From Blepharisma japonicum (lineage: Eukaryota; Ciliophora; Heterotrichea; Heterotrichida; Blepharismidae), in contig CATKHK010000077.1 of NCBI GenBank assembly GCA_949751835.1, forward strand, positions 1 to 64,000: 64,000 bases of DNA, given 5' to 3'. Shown here piece by piece: positions 21,878 through 31,896 of this stretch (position 1 is its first letter; every line of letters begins with the position of its first letter). The translations under genes and the position numbers were made by a program. Below the pieces are notes generated by a model. The model worked only from the letters and a program-made list of their open reading frames with translations, did not search any database and was not told where the DNA came from.

Positions 21878-24800
21878 ATGAAAAGTCTTATAAGCTTTAT
21901 TGCTCTTATTGGACTGGCTTCTTGTGTTTCAATAGGATCCAAGGACAGTACGCTTGATCCTGGCAGAATTTTATGGCCAAAAGAAACTTGGGTGAGTTCA
22001 CCAATTGAATTGGGAAGGTCTAATTCAGGTCTGACAGCTACTATTACTTTTAACTTCAGACCATCAACAGCTCTGACCAATGGCTACGTTCAAATCATTC
22101 TCCCAAGTGGATTATCTGGTACTCTTACAGCAACAAAGACAGTTTCAGCAAATACTGATACCAGTGCTTCTTTCTCCCTTGTTTTACCTTCAGGAGCTGC
22201 TGTATATGGCCCATTCGGTATTGTTACCAGAACATCTTCCTCAGGTCAAATTATTGATGCAAACTACGTTTTCGGTTGCATTGCTACTACGGCCTCTGTA
22301 ACAAGTTCATCTACCCTTACAGTAACAACTGTGTCAGGAGCTTCAAGTCCAGTTATTTCAACGACTGATGGCATTTATTTCGCATTTTCTCTTTCTCAAA
22401 GTTTCTGGAGACATGATATAATTGAAATCATCCCAGATTCAGACTGGTCTTTCGCTTCAAGCTCAGTCACTTGCTCCTCTTCAGATGTCACTAGTGTGAC
22501 TAACCAGCTCTACGGGTATGATGGTACTCATAACCTTCCTTGTGCATTAGCAACCTCAAGCTCTGATACAACTGGTCCTCAGTACTCAAGCACAGGCTCA
22601 AAGAGTGTTTATATATACGGAGTCGATAAAGATGTTATTATTGCAAGCTCCCTTTCCATCAAGCTAAAAGTCTCTACTTTTACACTTCCTGGTTTCGTGA
22701 AGTCTTCATCAAGTAATACATGGATTGTCAAGATTTGGAGGTTTGGCACTAATAATTTGCTTGCCAAATACTCTGGAAGTGGCCCAGTTACCACAGCAGT
22801 AGGTGCAATAACAGTTAGTTCATGGAAATCTAAAAGCGGTATCGACGAGAGCAGTGTTCCAGCTTCCACAACTCTTTTCTCCACTGTCACATTCAGCAAT
22901 GCTCATGCAATTCCTAATGGTGGAACTGTCGTCATTACTTTTACCAGTGTTGATATTTCAAAAGATTGGTGGGCAGACGTAGATGGTACTGCGAACTCAG
23001 GTGCTAAATGCTTTATATCATCCTCAATTACTGCCACTTGTGCAAACACTGACTCAACCAAGGTCACAATTTCTTTAACTGCTGCTCTTGCAGCATCTTC
23101 CTCAGTCTCTGTGACTTTGCTCACTGCTTTATCATCAGGCGCAAAGATTTCCTCAATTGTTTCTTACTACACTGGAACAACCCAAATTGATGCCCTTGCA
23201 AGTTCATACTCATGGCCTCTCAGCTCTACTAATAAAGCACTTGGCCACTTCTCATATCATGCATATGCAGATGCGTCAAATAATTACCCAGATATTGGCT
23301 CAGGCTCTACAACTTGGACAACTGGATATTTGCTTGGAGCTGACAAAGCTAATGATCTCTTCTGGGAAATCTTGCCTAATGCAAATGTTGCCTGGGCTAT
23401 AGGGACAAGCATTTCAGTCAATCTTCCAATATCTTCCTCCCTTTCATACACTTCTTCTTATATAGCTGGAGATGCAACTGTCTATGATAAAGTTGATGCT
23501 TTTTCAAGTGCTGCAGCTCTTTCAAGTACAACCACTGGAAGAAGCTATTCACAAAGTGGAAACGTTATCACTGTTTCATTTACAACTGCCCCAACTGCCT
23601 CTAATTACCTCGTTTTTGCATACTCAGGCAACTCAGCATTACCTTATGTTCGCTCAAACTTGGCCACTTTTTACGAATGTTGGGCCAAAGCAACCACCAG
23701 CACAACTGTCGAAGTTGGAAGCTCTGTCTTCTCTGTGTTGGATACTGACTACGCAAATTCAGGTATTATCACTGCACCATTGTGTCTTAGTACCGTTGGA
23801 GCAATTCCACTCATGACCACTTTTGTTGCCAAGCTGATGGCTATTGATTTCACGTCATCAACCAATGTTTTCACCCTTGAAGTAACTATTGCTGGAGGCG
23901 CTGACTTAGGAACTGGCTTAGCTGATAAAAGTGATCTTCCTTGCACAGGAACAGCTGCCGGAGTATCTTGCATTTTGACTAAAACAAACAGTGGAGCGGA
24001 CAGCCTCATTACAATTAAAGGACTAGGGTCTTTGGCAAAGGATGATTCAGTCTCAATCTATATTGCAAAAGGTGTTATAGCCGCCTCAACATCCTTAACA
24101 CCTACCACTGCAGTTTACTACCAAACATCAGCTGATTCAAACATTAAAAACTACCTGTTTACAAGCATAAAGACATCTGCTTACACCACAGCAGGAGCAG
24201 TAGCATTGACAGCTGCAACCTCAACAACTACCTGGGACATCTCTGGCACTCAAACCTTGGCAATTACTGGTGCAGATGTGAACGCTGATACAGCCACAGG
24301 CGCTTATATTGGAATTGGTTTGCCTGCTGGCTTCACTTTATCTGGATCTGCAATTACAGTTGCCACTAAATCTCCTACAAAGAGCTATCAAGTAACTATG
24401 GCTGACAAATATTCAATTGGAGGGTTTATTATGGGTATTGATGATGGGAATTTTCGTCTTGCATCAGGCGGATCTGCTATGTCAATCACCAATATTGTAG
24501 CACCAGGATATGCTGGAGCTACTGATGGAAGCAACAGCATTCACTTCAACGTATTCGTTGCAACCACTGTTGGAGCTGCTTGCACTGCATCTGATATATC
24601 CACGATTACTGGCAATACAATTAGCGTTGGAACAATAACCGATGTTACATGCAGCTCATCAGCCTCTTCATTAAGAGGACCAGATACTGTTGACTCAACA
24701 ATGACAATAACAGTATCAGTTCCTCACGCTGTGCCTAAGAGCGGTGTAGTAACCCTCACTATGGACAACAATTGGTCATATAGCTATGCATCTTGCACAG

Positions 24801-27800
24801 TCTCAGGAATGACAGGATCTTGCACCCCTGGCACCTCTACAACAATCACTGCATCAGCAGATTTTTCAGCTGGAACCATCACTGTCACATTCTCACACGT
24901 CCTCCCACCTACTTCAGGCTCAACTGCATCCTGTGTTAGTGCAGTAACAACCCAAGATGCCAATAACAACTACATTGATTCCGGATCATCATTAACCCAA
25001 ACTATTAATATGGCAGCTGCTGGAGATCCAGGAACCTCTACAACCAGCCCAACTGCATATCCAAACTTTGCAGGAGCAGCTAGTGTTGACATATATCTCT
25101 CATTTACTCTTTCTAAACCACTACCAGCCGGCAGCATTCTTACTATTTCACCTGGTGGTGTTGGATCATGGCTTAAATCTGGAGATATCAAGGACTATTG
25201 TTGGTCAAATGTTGTATACTCAGATTGCACTATTTCAAGCTCAACTGTCCAAGTCACTTTAGTAAATAGCTTATCAGCTCTATCACCAGTTCAGCTTTAT
25301 TTGGACAGCGCTATTACTCTCCCAAGTGATTCTGGAGCAACTGCAACTGGCTTCCAAATTACAGCTAAATGGAACGATGTGACCATTATTTCAGACAGTA
25401 CCCCAGGAGCTGTTCTTACAGTCAATACAGCCCCAGCAGGAGCAGTGACTCTCACTTCTGTCAAAGCTAGCAACGTTGATAACGCTGGCGAGGCAGCCAA
25501 CTATCTCTTCAGCTTCTCAAGCAACCAAGCTGTTGCAGCTGGAGACTACTTTATTATTCAATTCCCAAGAGACTTCGATGCCTACCTTGGAGACGCAGAT
25601 AACACTTATCCAGACTGCTTCCCTAATGATTGGTATCTCACTTGCAGTTCTACCGCTCTTGGAAGTGTTGCATGTGCTGCTGACCATTGGTACCTTAAAG
25701 TTTCTGGAGTGTCTAAGACAGCAACTACATCAGCTAGCTTAGATCTTACAGTCAATGGAATCAGAAATCCAAAATCTGGAACCACAGGATACTTTAACAT
25801 TTGGCATTATGGCTCAACTGGAACTGTTAAGGCCTTCGTCAACTCAGCTGTTGGTGCAACAACCTCAGACCCAGTCGCAAACTCTGTAACACTCAAGCCT
25901 GTAACCGTTAGTGGGCAATCATTATCTGGCTCATCCACGTATTCTTTCGATTTCTATAGTGCAGGCACCTTCAACAGTGAGTATTCCTTTGAAATTCGCT
26001 TCCCACCACAATTCAACCTTAAACTCGCCAACTCAGGAACCACAGCTTGCACTACCAAATACTACGATGACTCAGGAGCTGCTAACACTGATTCAACTGT
26101 TGCTAATGATTGGAGCTCTAGCACTGCTTCTTGCAGTGCAGATGTTGTCACTGGAAGAGTGACTCTTGCAATTCCTTCAACTGTCACCAAGACATTTGCA
26201 TCCACTGACAGAATAAGAATCAATTTAACTGCTATTAATAATGCTCAATGGGGACTTAGCCGAACTGATTCTATGTGGGACATCAAGGATACCTCAGCCT
26301 TCGGATCTTTCTCTGAGTGGACAAGCAGATTTAGTGTAGCCGCAATCCACACTTCTGATACCACAATCAGCGGTAAAAGCTATGACATCCTCAATGCAGC
26401 TTATCTTGGTTTTAACCCAGTTGCTACTGCAGTCAATGTCAACTCATACAATCCAGAAAACGGAAATAACAAGATTCAGCTTACTCCAGGAACCCAAAGC
26501 CAAGATATCCAAATCACTGTTGATTCTTCATGGCCAATGAAGTCTCAGTCATTGAAATTGACTCCATCTTCAAATTCGAATTATCCTGATAGTGGAAACC
26601 TCGAGTACACTTCAGTCCACTACGGCTTCATTGCTTATCAAATGACCAAGACAATCACCTTCAGAGTTTCAGCTAAAACAGGCACTTCACAAGGACTGTA
26701 CTATATCAATTGGACTCCTTTAGAAAATAGACAGCCAGGAGTTTCAAGCGACATTTACTGTGCCCCATTAAGTGTTTTGGTTGAGGTATGCACACCTTCA
26801 ACTACAATTACTCCTACAGTTGCAACGATCCCAACTCTTTACAAGTCACACAAGAGCATTCCAATTGCAGTGACCCTTTCCAGATCCCCTGCAACAGATC
26901 TGACTATTACCCCATCAACCACTTCATCCGGAATCTCATTTAATCCAACTTCTCTCAAGTTCACCAAGGATTCTGATGTGCTCTACTTTGAAATCACTGT
27001 CTCGTCAACCTACGATTCCACTCAAGCATCTCCAGTTATTGCATTCTCCATTTCAGGAACTGATTCAGCCGCTTATGGAGCCATTACTTCAAGAACAATC
27101 ACTGTTTCATCTACTGACTCAACCGCCACACAGCCAACCATCACCATTCAGCAAGGAACTATTACTGGAAACTCAATCACCTTGACTGTCACTTCACCAC
27201 AAAATGGAGTTCTTTATTGGGGATTTTCCTGCAAAGGATCAAGCATTCCTACTTACTCAGAACTCGTTTCAATAACTGCAGATCTCGTTTCTCCAGCCAA
27301 CCAAACTTATTCATATAGAGCAATGAAAGATATGGACTACGCAGAAACTGAAACAAGCATTGATACTACTAAAGGTGACACTGATATCAACTCATTCTTC
27401 AGAAGAATGCATGCTAAGCATTGCGCTAATTATTACACTAATGCCCAAGTAATCTATACTGGCACCTCAGCTCAAGTAGTGCTCGATAACCTGATGGGAG
27501 GAACTGACTATGTTTTCACTGCTTATGTTGACAACCGACTTATTAATAGCACTTCAAGTTATACTGCAGTCACAAGCTCATTCAGCACCTCTGCACTCCC
27601 AAGTGTTACAACTACGACAGTTTCCTTCTCAGGATCTGTAGCCCAAAGCAGCAGTGACAACATTAGAAATGTTTTGGCTAAAAACATGGGAGTTAACCCA
27701 GCATGGCTCACTTTAGCATCATACACCCCTCCTACATCAACAAGGTATCTTGCTGACTCAACAGGCACTTCCTCTTTCACTTACAATGTGCTTTACGATA

Positions 27801-28354
27801 GAGCCTTCTCTGCAACCTACCCATCAAGTGAAATTGCTACTAACCTTGATGACACCCAAGCAACATCTGACTTCTCCAGCTTATACAGCTACACTACTTC
27901 AACCTATACCACAGGAACTGCAACAACTGGAACAACTCCTTCATGGACTGTAAATCCAGCCTCATCCACAGTTGGAGAAACAACTGCTACTTTCACTGCA
28001 ACCTCATCTCAAGCAGGCACGATTTATGTTTCTTGCAGCGATGAAACATCGACTTATAACACTTATGCATGGCAAGTCATTGATGGACTCAATGCAAACT
28101 CCAACCCTGGCTATGCTGCATACGCAAATAGCACAGCTAGCACAAGTGCCAGTTTAACTGTTTCTGGTTTATCTCAAGGAACTCAATATCAATGCTATTT
28201 CACTGCTTGCAACAACTATCCACTCTGGCCTTCTTGCATTGATTACTCAACCAGTAGCTCATTGGTCTCTGTAACAATCAAGACTTTAACTTCAAGCGAC
28301 AGCAGTGCAGCAATACTAAGCTTATTGGCAGCTTTCTTCTTAATCTTTAACTAA
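21878..28354 (+). CDS. giant secreted Ser/Thr-rich surface protein, probable GPI anchor
   Basis: A single 2158-codon open frame. Residues 1-17 form a signal peptide (Lys then LISFIALIGLASC). The C-terminus is a Ser-rich linker followed by AAILSLLAAFFLIFN, which resembles a GPI-attachment signal. Between them lie repeated beta-sandwich-like modules of roughly 180-220 residues, rich in Ser, Thr, Val and Gly, each with a hydrophobic strand, a Trp, paired Cys and a Thr/Ser-rich strand (for example PHAVPKSGVVTLTMDNNW and its relatives). Likely role: a cell-surface coat or adhesion protein. All ~33 Trp codons are TGG, although neighbouring genes often use TGA. The DNA is also visibly less AT-rich than its surroundings, suggesting high expression. 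No introns. Confidence 0.85.
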   Translation: MKSLISFIALIGLASCVSIGSKDSTLDPGRILWPKETWVSSPIELGRSNSGLTATITFNFRPSTALTNGYVQIILPSGLSGTLTATKTVSANTDTSASFSLVLPSGAAVYGPFGIVTRTSSSGQIIDANYVFGCIATTASVTSSSTLTVTTVSGASSPVISTTDGIYFAFSLSQSFWRHDIIEIIPDSDWSFASSSVTCSSSDVTSVTNQLYGYDGTHNLPCALATSSSDTTGPQYSSTGSKSVYIYGVDKDVIIASSLSIKLKVSTFTLPGFVKSSSSNTWIVKIWRFGTNNLLAKYSGSGPVTTAVGAITVSSWKSKSGIDESSVPASTTLFSTVTFSNAHAIPNGGTVVITFTSVDISKDWWADVDGTANSGAKCFISSSITATCANTDSTKVTISLTAALAASSSVSVTLLTALSSGAKISSIVSYYTGTTQIDALASSYSWPLSSTNKALGHFSYHAYADASNNYPDIGSGSTTWTTGYLLGADKANDLFWEILPNANVAWAIGTSISVNLPISSSLSYTSSYIAGDATVYDKVDAFSSAAALSSTTTGRSYSQSGNVITVSFTTAPTASNYLVFAYSGNSALPYVRSNLATFYECWAKATTSTTVEVGSSVFSVLDTDYANSGIITAPLCLSTVGAIPLMTTFVAKLMAIDFTSSTNVFTLEVTIAGGADLGTGLADKSDLPCTGTAAGVSCILTKTNSGADSLITIKGLGSLAKDDSVSIYIAKGVIAASTSLTPTTAVYYQTSADSNIKNYLFTSIKTSAYTTAGAVALTAATSTTTWDISGTQTLAITGADVNADTATGAYIGIGLPAGFTLSGSAITVATKSPTKSYQVTMADKYSIGGFIMGIDDGNFRLASGGSAMSITNIVAPGYAGATDGSNSIHFNVFVATTVGAACTASDISTITGNTISVGTITDVTCSSSASSLRGPDTVDSTMTITVSVPHAVPKSGVVTLTMDNNWSYSYASCTVSGMTGSCTPGTSTTITASADFSAGTITVTFSHVLPPTSGSTASCVSAVTTQDANNNYIDSGSSLTQTINMAAAGDPGTSTTSPTAYPNFAGAASVDIYLSFTLSKPLPAGSILTISPGGVGSWLKSGDIKDYCWSNVVYSDCTISSSTVQVTLVNSLSALSPVQLYLDSAITLPSDSGATATGFQITAKWNDVTIISDSTPGAVLTVNTAPAGAVTLTSVKASNVDNAGEAANYLFSFSSNQAVAAGDYFIIQFPRDFDAYLGDADNTYPDCFPNDWYLTCSSTALGSVACAADHWYLKVSGVSKTATTSASLDLTVNGIRNPKSGTTGYFNIWHYGSTGTVKAFVNSAVGATTSDPVANSVTLKPVTVSGQSLSGSSTYSFDFYSAGTFNSEYSFEIRFPPQFNLKLANSGTTACTTKYYDDSGAANTDSTVANDWSSSTASCSADVVTGRVTLAIPSTVTKTFASTDRIRINLTAINNAQWGLSRTDSMWDIKDTSAFGSFSEWTSRFSVAAIHTSDTTISGKSYDILNAAYLGFNPVATAVNVNSYNPENGNNKIQLTPGTQSQDIQITVDSSWPMKSQSLKLTPSSNSNYPDSGNLEYTSVHYGFIAYQMTKTITFRVSAKTGTSQGLYYINWTPLENRQPGVSSDIYCAPLSVLVEVCTPSTTITPTVATIPTLYKSHKSIPIAVTLSRSPATDLTITPSTTSSGISFNPTSLKFTKDSDVLYFEITVSSTYDSTQASPVIAFSISGTDSAAYGAITSRTITVSSTDSTATQPTITIQQGTITGNSITLTVTSPQNGVLYWGFSCKGSSIPTYSELVSITADLVSPANQTYSYRAMKDMDYAETETSIDTTKGDTDINSFFRRMHAKHCANYYTNAQVIYTGTSAQVVLDNLMGGTDYVFTAYVDNRLINSTSSYTAVTSSFSTSALPSVTTTTVSFSGSVAQSSSDNIRNVLAKNMGVNPAWLTLASYTPPTSTRYLADSTGTSSFTYNVLYDRAFSATYPSSEIATNLDDTQATSDFSSLYSYTTSTYTTGTATTGTTPSWTVNPASSTVGETTATFTATSSQAGTIYVSCSDETSTYNTYAWQVIDGLNANSNPGYAAYANSTASTSASLTVSGLSQGTQYQCYFTACNNYPLWPSCIDYSTSSSLVSVTIKTLTSSDSSAAILSLLAAFFLIFN

Positions 28355-29082
28355 GCCATTTTCTTTAAAATTTTGTTTGTTTATAAATACTAATTACTTA
28401 AGTCTAAATAATTGATAAGTTTTCTTCTCTAATTTTTGAAATGCTTTAAACTAATAATAAGGCAGCTCGAATTGCATAGAAACATAATTGGAATAGGCAT
28501 TAAATTTTTGCACCAATTATTTAATAAGAGATACTTAAAGCAATAAAAGTTCTCAATATACTTATAACATTCGAATTTTTCTTAAATTAAAGGTTTTGAA
28601 GTGCTTCACAATGCAATATAATTATCAGAGTCACATAGGCATGAACTCATAGGATCCTTTCAATTATGATTTCTACTATAAATTGGTAATACTCTGAAAA
28701 TATTCTAAGCAAGTAATAATGATTATTCTTTGAATCATCCTTTTTCGAAAAAATATTAGATACAATTAAAATTAAATGAGTTTTCCTATAATTCTTTAGG
28801 TAAACTTTCGTAGCAACTACTTACCTAATTGTCATTAAGCATTATTTCATAGAGTTGTTTAAATTTTCATGAATCTCAAGCTTGAACGAAAAGTTCTCGA
28901 ATAAATTGATGATATTGCTTCAGTGCGAATAAGCTATATTTTTACTAAATTATCTAATAAAGCAAAAGAACTGCTGAGCAACATATAAATTTATTATCAT
29001 AAACCCTTTTTGCTATGAATTAAATCTCTGAATTATTTTAAGAACATTTATTATTAAATGCTCAATCTATTTGACACATTAA
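28355..29082. other. intergenic, no gene seen
   Basis: AT-rich spacer between the 3' ends of two convergent genes. I see no RNA gene or conserved repeat. Confidence 0.55.
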
Positions 29083-29514
29083 TTAACTGCTTCTTAAATT
29101 GCTGAAAAATGGTTTAAGTAAAGGATGAGCATATTGAAGATGTAAATGTGCATAGCACCGCTTAGAAAACTTCAAACCACACAATCTGCACCTTTTTTCA
29201 AATCGATTAATTACATTCAGGAGCTTATTTGATACAATTATTTCTTCTATGTGCTTTACTAAATTATGCAAATAATACTCTTCTCTATGCAAGAATCTTA
29301 CAGAGCAATATGAGCACCTTGGGTGGTCCGTTCTAAGATGATAGGAAAGTCTTTTGGTAGATTTCTCAGTTCTTGAGCAGATGGGGCAAACTGGAGTGAA
29401 ATTGTGGAACTTTGCCATATGAGCTCTTGCTTGCTTGAACCCTTCGAAGTGAAAGCTGCATTGAGGGCAGGTCCCTTCATAATTCTCATCGATTGACTGT
29501 GGGCCGAATTCCAT
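29083..29514 (-). CDS. small C2H2 zinc-finger protein
   Basis: 143 residues, TAA-terminated. At least four Cys2/His2 or closely similar units can be read: CPQCSF...HMAKFH (residues ~16-36), CPICSR...HLRTDH (~43-63), CSYCSVRF...HNLVKH (~65-87) and CRLCGLKF...HLQYAH (~109-130). The linkers are not the TGEKP type of multi-finger transcription factors. A nucleic-acid-binding role is likely; the target is unknown. It lies just before the 3' end of the coiled-coil gene on the same strand, with a gap of about 100 bp. Confidence 0.75.
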   Translation of the reverse strand: MEFGPQSIDENYEGTCPQCSFHFEGFKQARAHMAKFHNFTPVCPICSRTEKSTKRLSYHLRTDHPRCSYCSVRFLHREEYYLHNLVKHIEEIIVSNKLLNVINRFEKRCRLCGLKFSKRCYAHLHLQYAHPLLKPFFSNLRSS

Positions 29515-29616
29515 AATTTATAGCCCCTTTAGTTATTTCAATTCATTTTTATGTAGAGCTTATTGATTAAGAGAGCATATACATATTTACATAAAATGAA
29601 ACTAATGTTATCATAA

Positions 29617-31603
29617 TTATAATCCTTGAATAAATGCTTTCTTCAAGGGATACAAAAGCCCTTTAGCCTTCATCTTAATCAAGCGTGCTCTTTTCAAGTG
29701 TTTGCACTCCCCTATGCACTTTCTATCATCGTGGCCAGCCATACCCCGAATATATTCAATTCTCAAGTGTGGTGGAATTGACTCTAAGTCAGGGTATTTT
29801 TTTAAGACTCATACAGCAATGTTTCCATCCTTATCAAAGTATTCTTGCTCTTTTTCTTCTAAAAGATCCTTTTTATTGGAAATTCTTTGAGACTTATTCT
29901 TCACACCTAAGGGATTTGTGGACTGTTTTTCGGTTGTGTTTTTATTTACAAAATCGTTTGAAAAAGAGCTGTTGCAATGGTCATGGTCATTATTATTGCT
30001 TGGGCTCAAAAAGGAAGATAAAAAACTTTTACGTCGATTTTGGTCTGATGAATTAGCCATATCTAATACAGATTTTTGGTTAAGACTTATAAGGGCTTGT
30101 TGATCATTTTGGCCTGGAATCTGTAATGTGTTGCCATCTTGAGGATTTTTCATTTTTGATGATCCATTTCACCCACTAGACGGCGTGTCTTCTGGGCTTC
30201 TCCTTCTCGAACTTGTCCCAGAAGGGATTTTTTTGAGTCCTGGCTTATTTGACTCTATCATTTCAACTGCATAGTCGATTTTTTTTAGATTGTATTTCCT
30301 TATCAGAGACTCTTCATCAATATTTTTATATTCAAAACTGGCCCCACCATGCTCCTGTCTTCACTGCTGCTCGATTTGTGATAGTTTTTCTTGTGCAATA
30401 ATTCCGCTTAATTTAGCTAAATATATCTCATTTCCTAAGGCTTTCAATTTTTCATTTGCCTGCTCAAACCCCTGCTTAAACTTTTCACTTTCTTCAAGTT
30501 TCCTTTGCAGATTTCCCAATTCAGCTTTGTTTTTCCTTTCTTTTTCTTCAATCCCCACAATTTTCTCCTTATATTTGGCTATTGAAGCTTTGGATTGTTC
30601 TAACTGAAGTTGTAAATCTTCTGCATTCGTCTTAAACAAGCTCATCTGCTGTTTATAATTTAAAATTTTCAGCTCTTTTTCCTTCAATAAACTTGCCAAT
30701 GCATCATACTCGTTTAAATCCACGAATTTTATATCAGTCTGCAAGAGCCTATCGACCTTTGGCCTACTTAAATTGGCTTTTCGATTCAAATGCGTACTGA
30801 TTTCGTTTTGGATGACTTTTATGCCCTGCTCAATATCTTGTACATAGTGGACAATATTTATATCCAACATATCAGGGGTTTCTGAAGGACTTGGAATATC
30901 AGTCAGCATCAGGCATAAAGAGTCGTGCAAATCATTGAGTTTCTGGGATAAAACCCCTCGAGAAATGTTCTGGAATCGGTTAGCGAGTCGCTTAAACACT
31001 TCAAGCTCAAAATTTGATTCTTCTTTAACTGGAGGAACGATACTTGGGGTGCTGTCTACTGCTAATTCATATGTTTGGGTTAGCTGCTCTCGGGTTCGCT
31101 TTTTAGGAACAATTTCTGGCTTCGGGGCTTCAGATCTATTGATGATTTTTTTATAAGCCCTTGTAAGCCCGACTAATCCACGCACCAAGGTGTTCCCAAT
31201 TCTTGCATCCTGTTGTTTGAGAAGAAGTGACAATCCTTCTAAATAGTTTTTATAAGCGGAAAATTCTTTTACACCGGTTTCTGGATCATTTCGGTCGAGA
31301 AAATTGTAAGTTTTGAGCTCTATTTCTTGCATATCAAGCTCTTCTTCAAGCCTTTTTAGTTCGTCCCTTTGAAAAGTTGGGTTTTGAGGTTTCTGAATAT
31401 TGATTGAAAAAGAATGGGATGCTGAACTTTCAAGAGAATTTTCAAAACTTTCTTTTGAAATATGATTTATACTGCATTAAATGTTACATTGAGCTTTTAT
31501 GGCTGCTATTTTGCCTTGTAGACCTAGCTGTTAACGAGTGATTTATAGCTTTTGGGGGAGAAATGCCTGCTCTTATGTTTATACTTGGAAGAGCTTTTTT
31601 CAT
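29617..31603 (-). CDS. coiled-coil protein, 656 residues, one 16-nt intron
   Basis: The first exon starts MKKALPSINIRAG at 31603, is cut by a 16-nt intron (31472-31487) and resumes in frame as INHISKESFENS. The central ~100-420 region is long charged helix with heptads. A Ser/Asn-rich segment follows (~450-560) and then a basic Cys-containing tail (GMAGHDDRKCIGECKHLKRARLIKMKAK) ending in TAA at 29617. UGA codons are read as Trp at several sites, for example after IEQQ near 30361 and after GNIAV near 29809. The length of 1971 coding nt after splicing is exactly 657 codons. Function unknown; a structural, cytoskeletal or ciliary role is only a guess from the coils. Confidence 0.75.
31472..31487 (-). 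other. 16-nt intron
   Basis: On the minus strand it starts GTAAC and ends TGCAG. It holds a TAA in the unspliced frame, and its removal joins two well-formed reading frames of the coiled-coil gene (a 16-nt removal is required; 15 would not fit). Confidence 0.75.
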
Positions 31604-31896
31604 AATTAGAAAAATATTTAATATGATAAAGAGATCGTTTTCGCTGCATAAATAATTTAAATAAAATTTAAAGCATTGATTGCTTTTTAAGATAAATAAA
31701 TTTTAATAAATTTTTGAAAATAGCCAAAACAAAAATTTGGTTATTTTTATTTTCTTTCCAGTAGCAAATACTCTAAATTTCTTCAATAATAGATTACTAT
31801 TCATAAATAATCATTTAATATTTAGCATATTTAATTTTTAAGGAAAAAGGCTCTAATGGTAACTATTAATGATTAAGTCATGTAATAATACATAAT

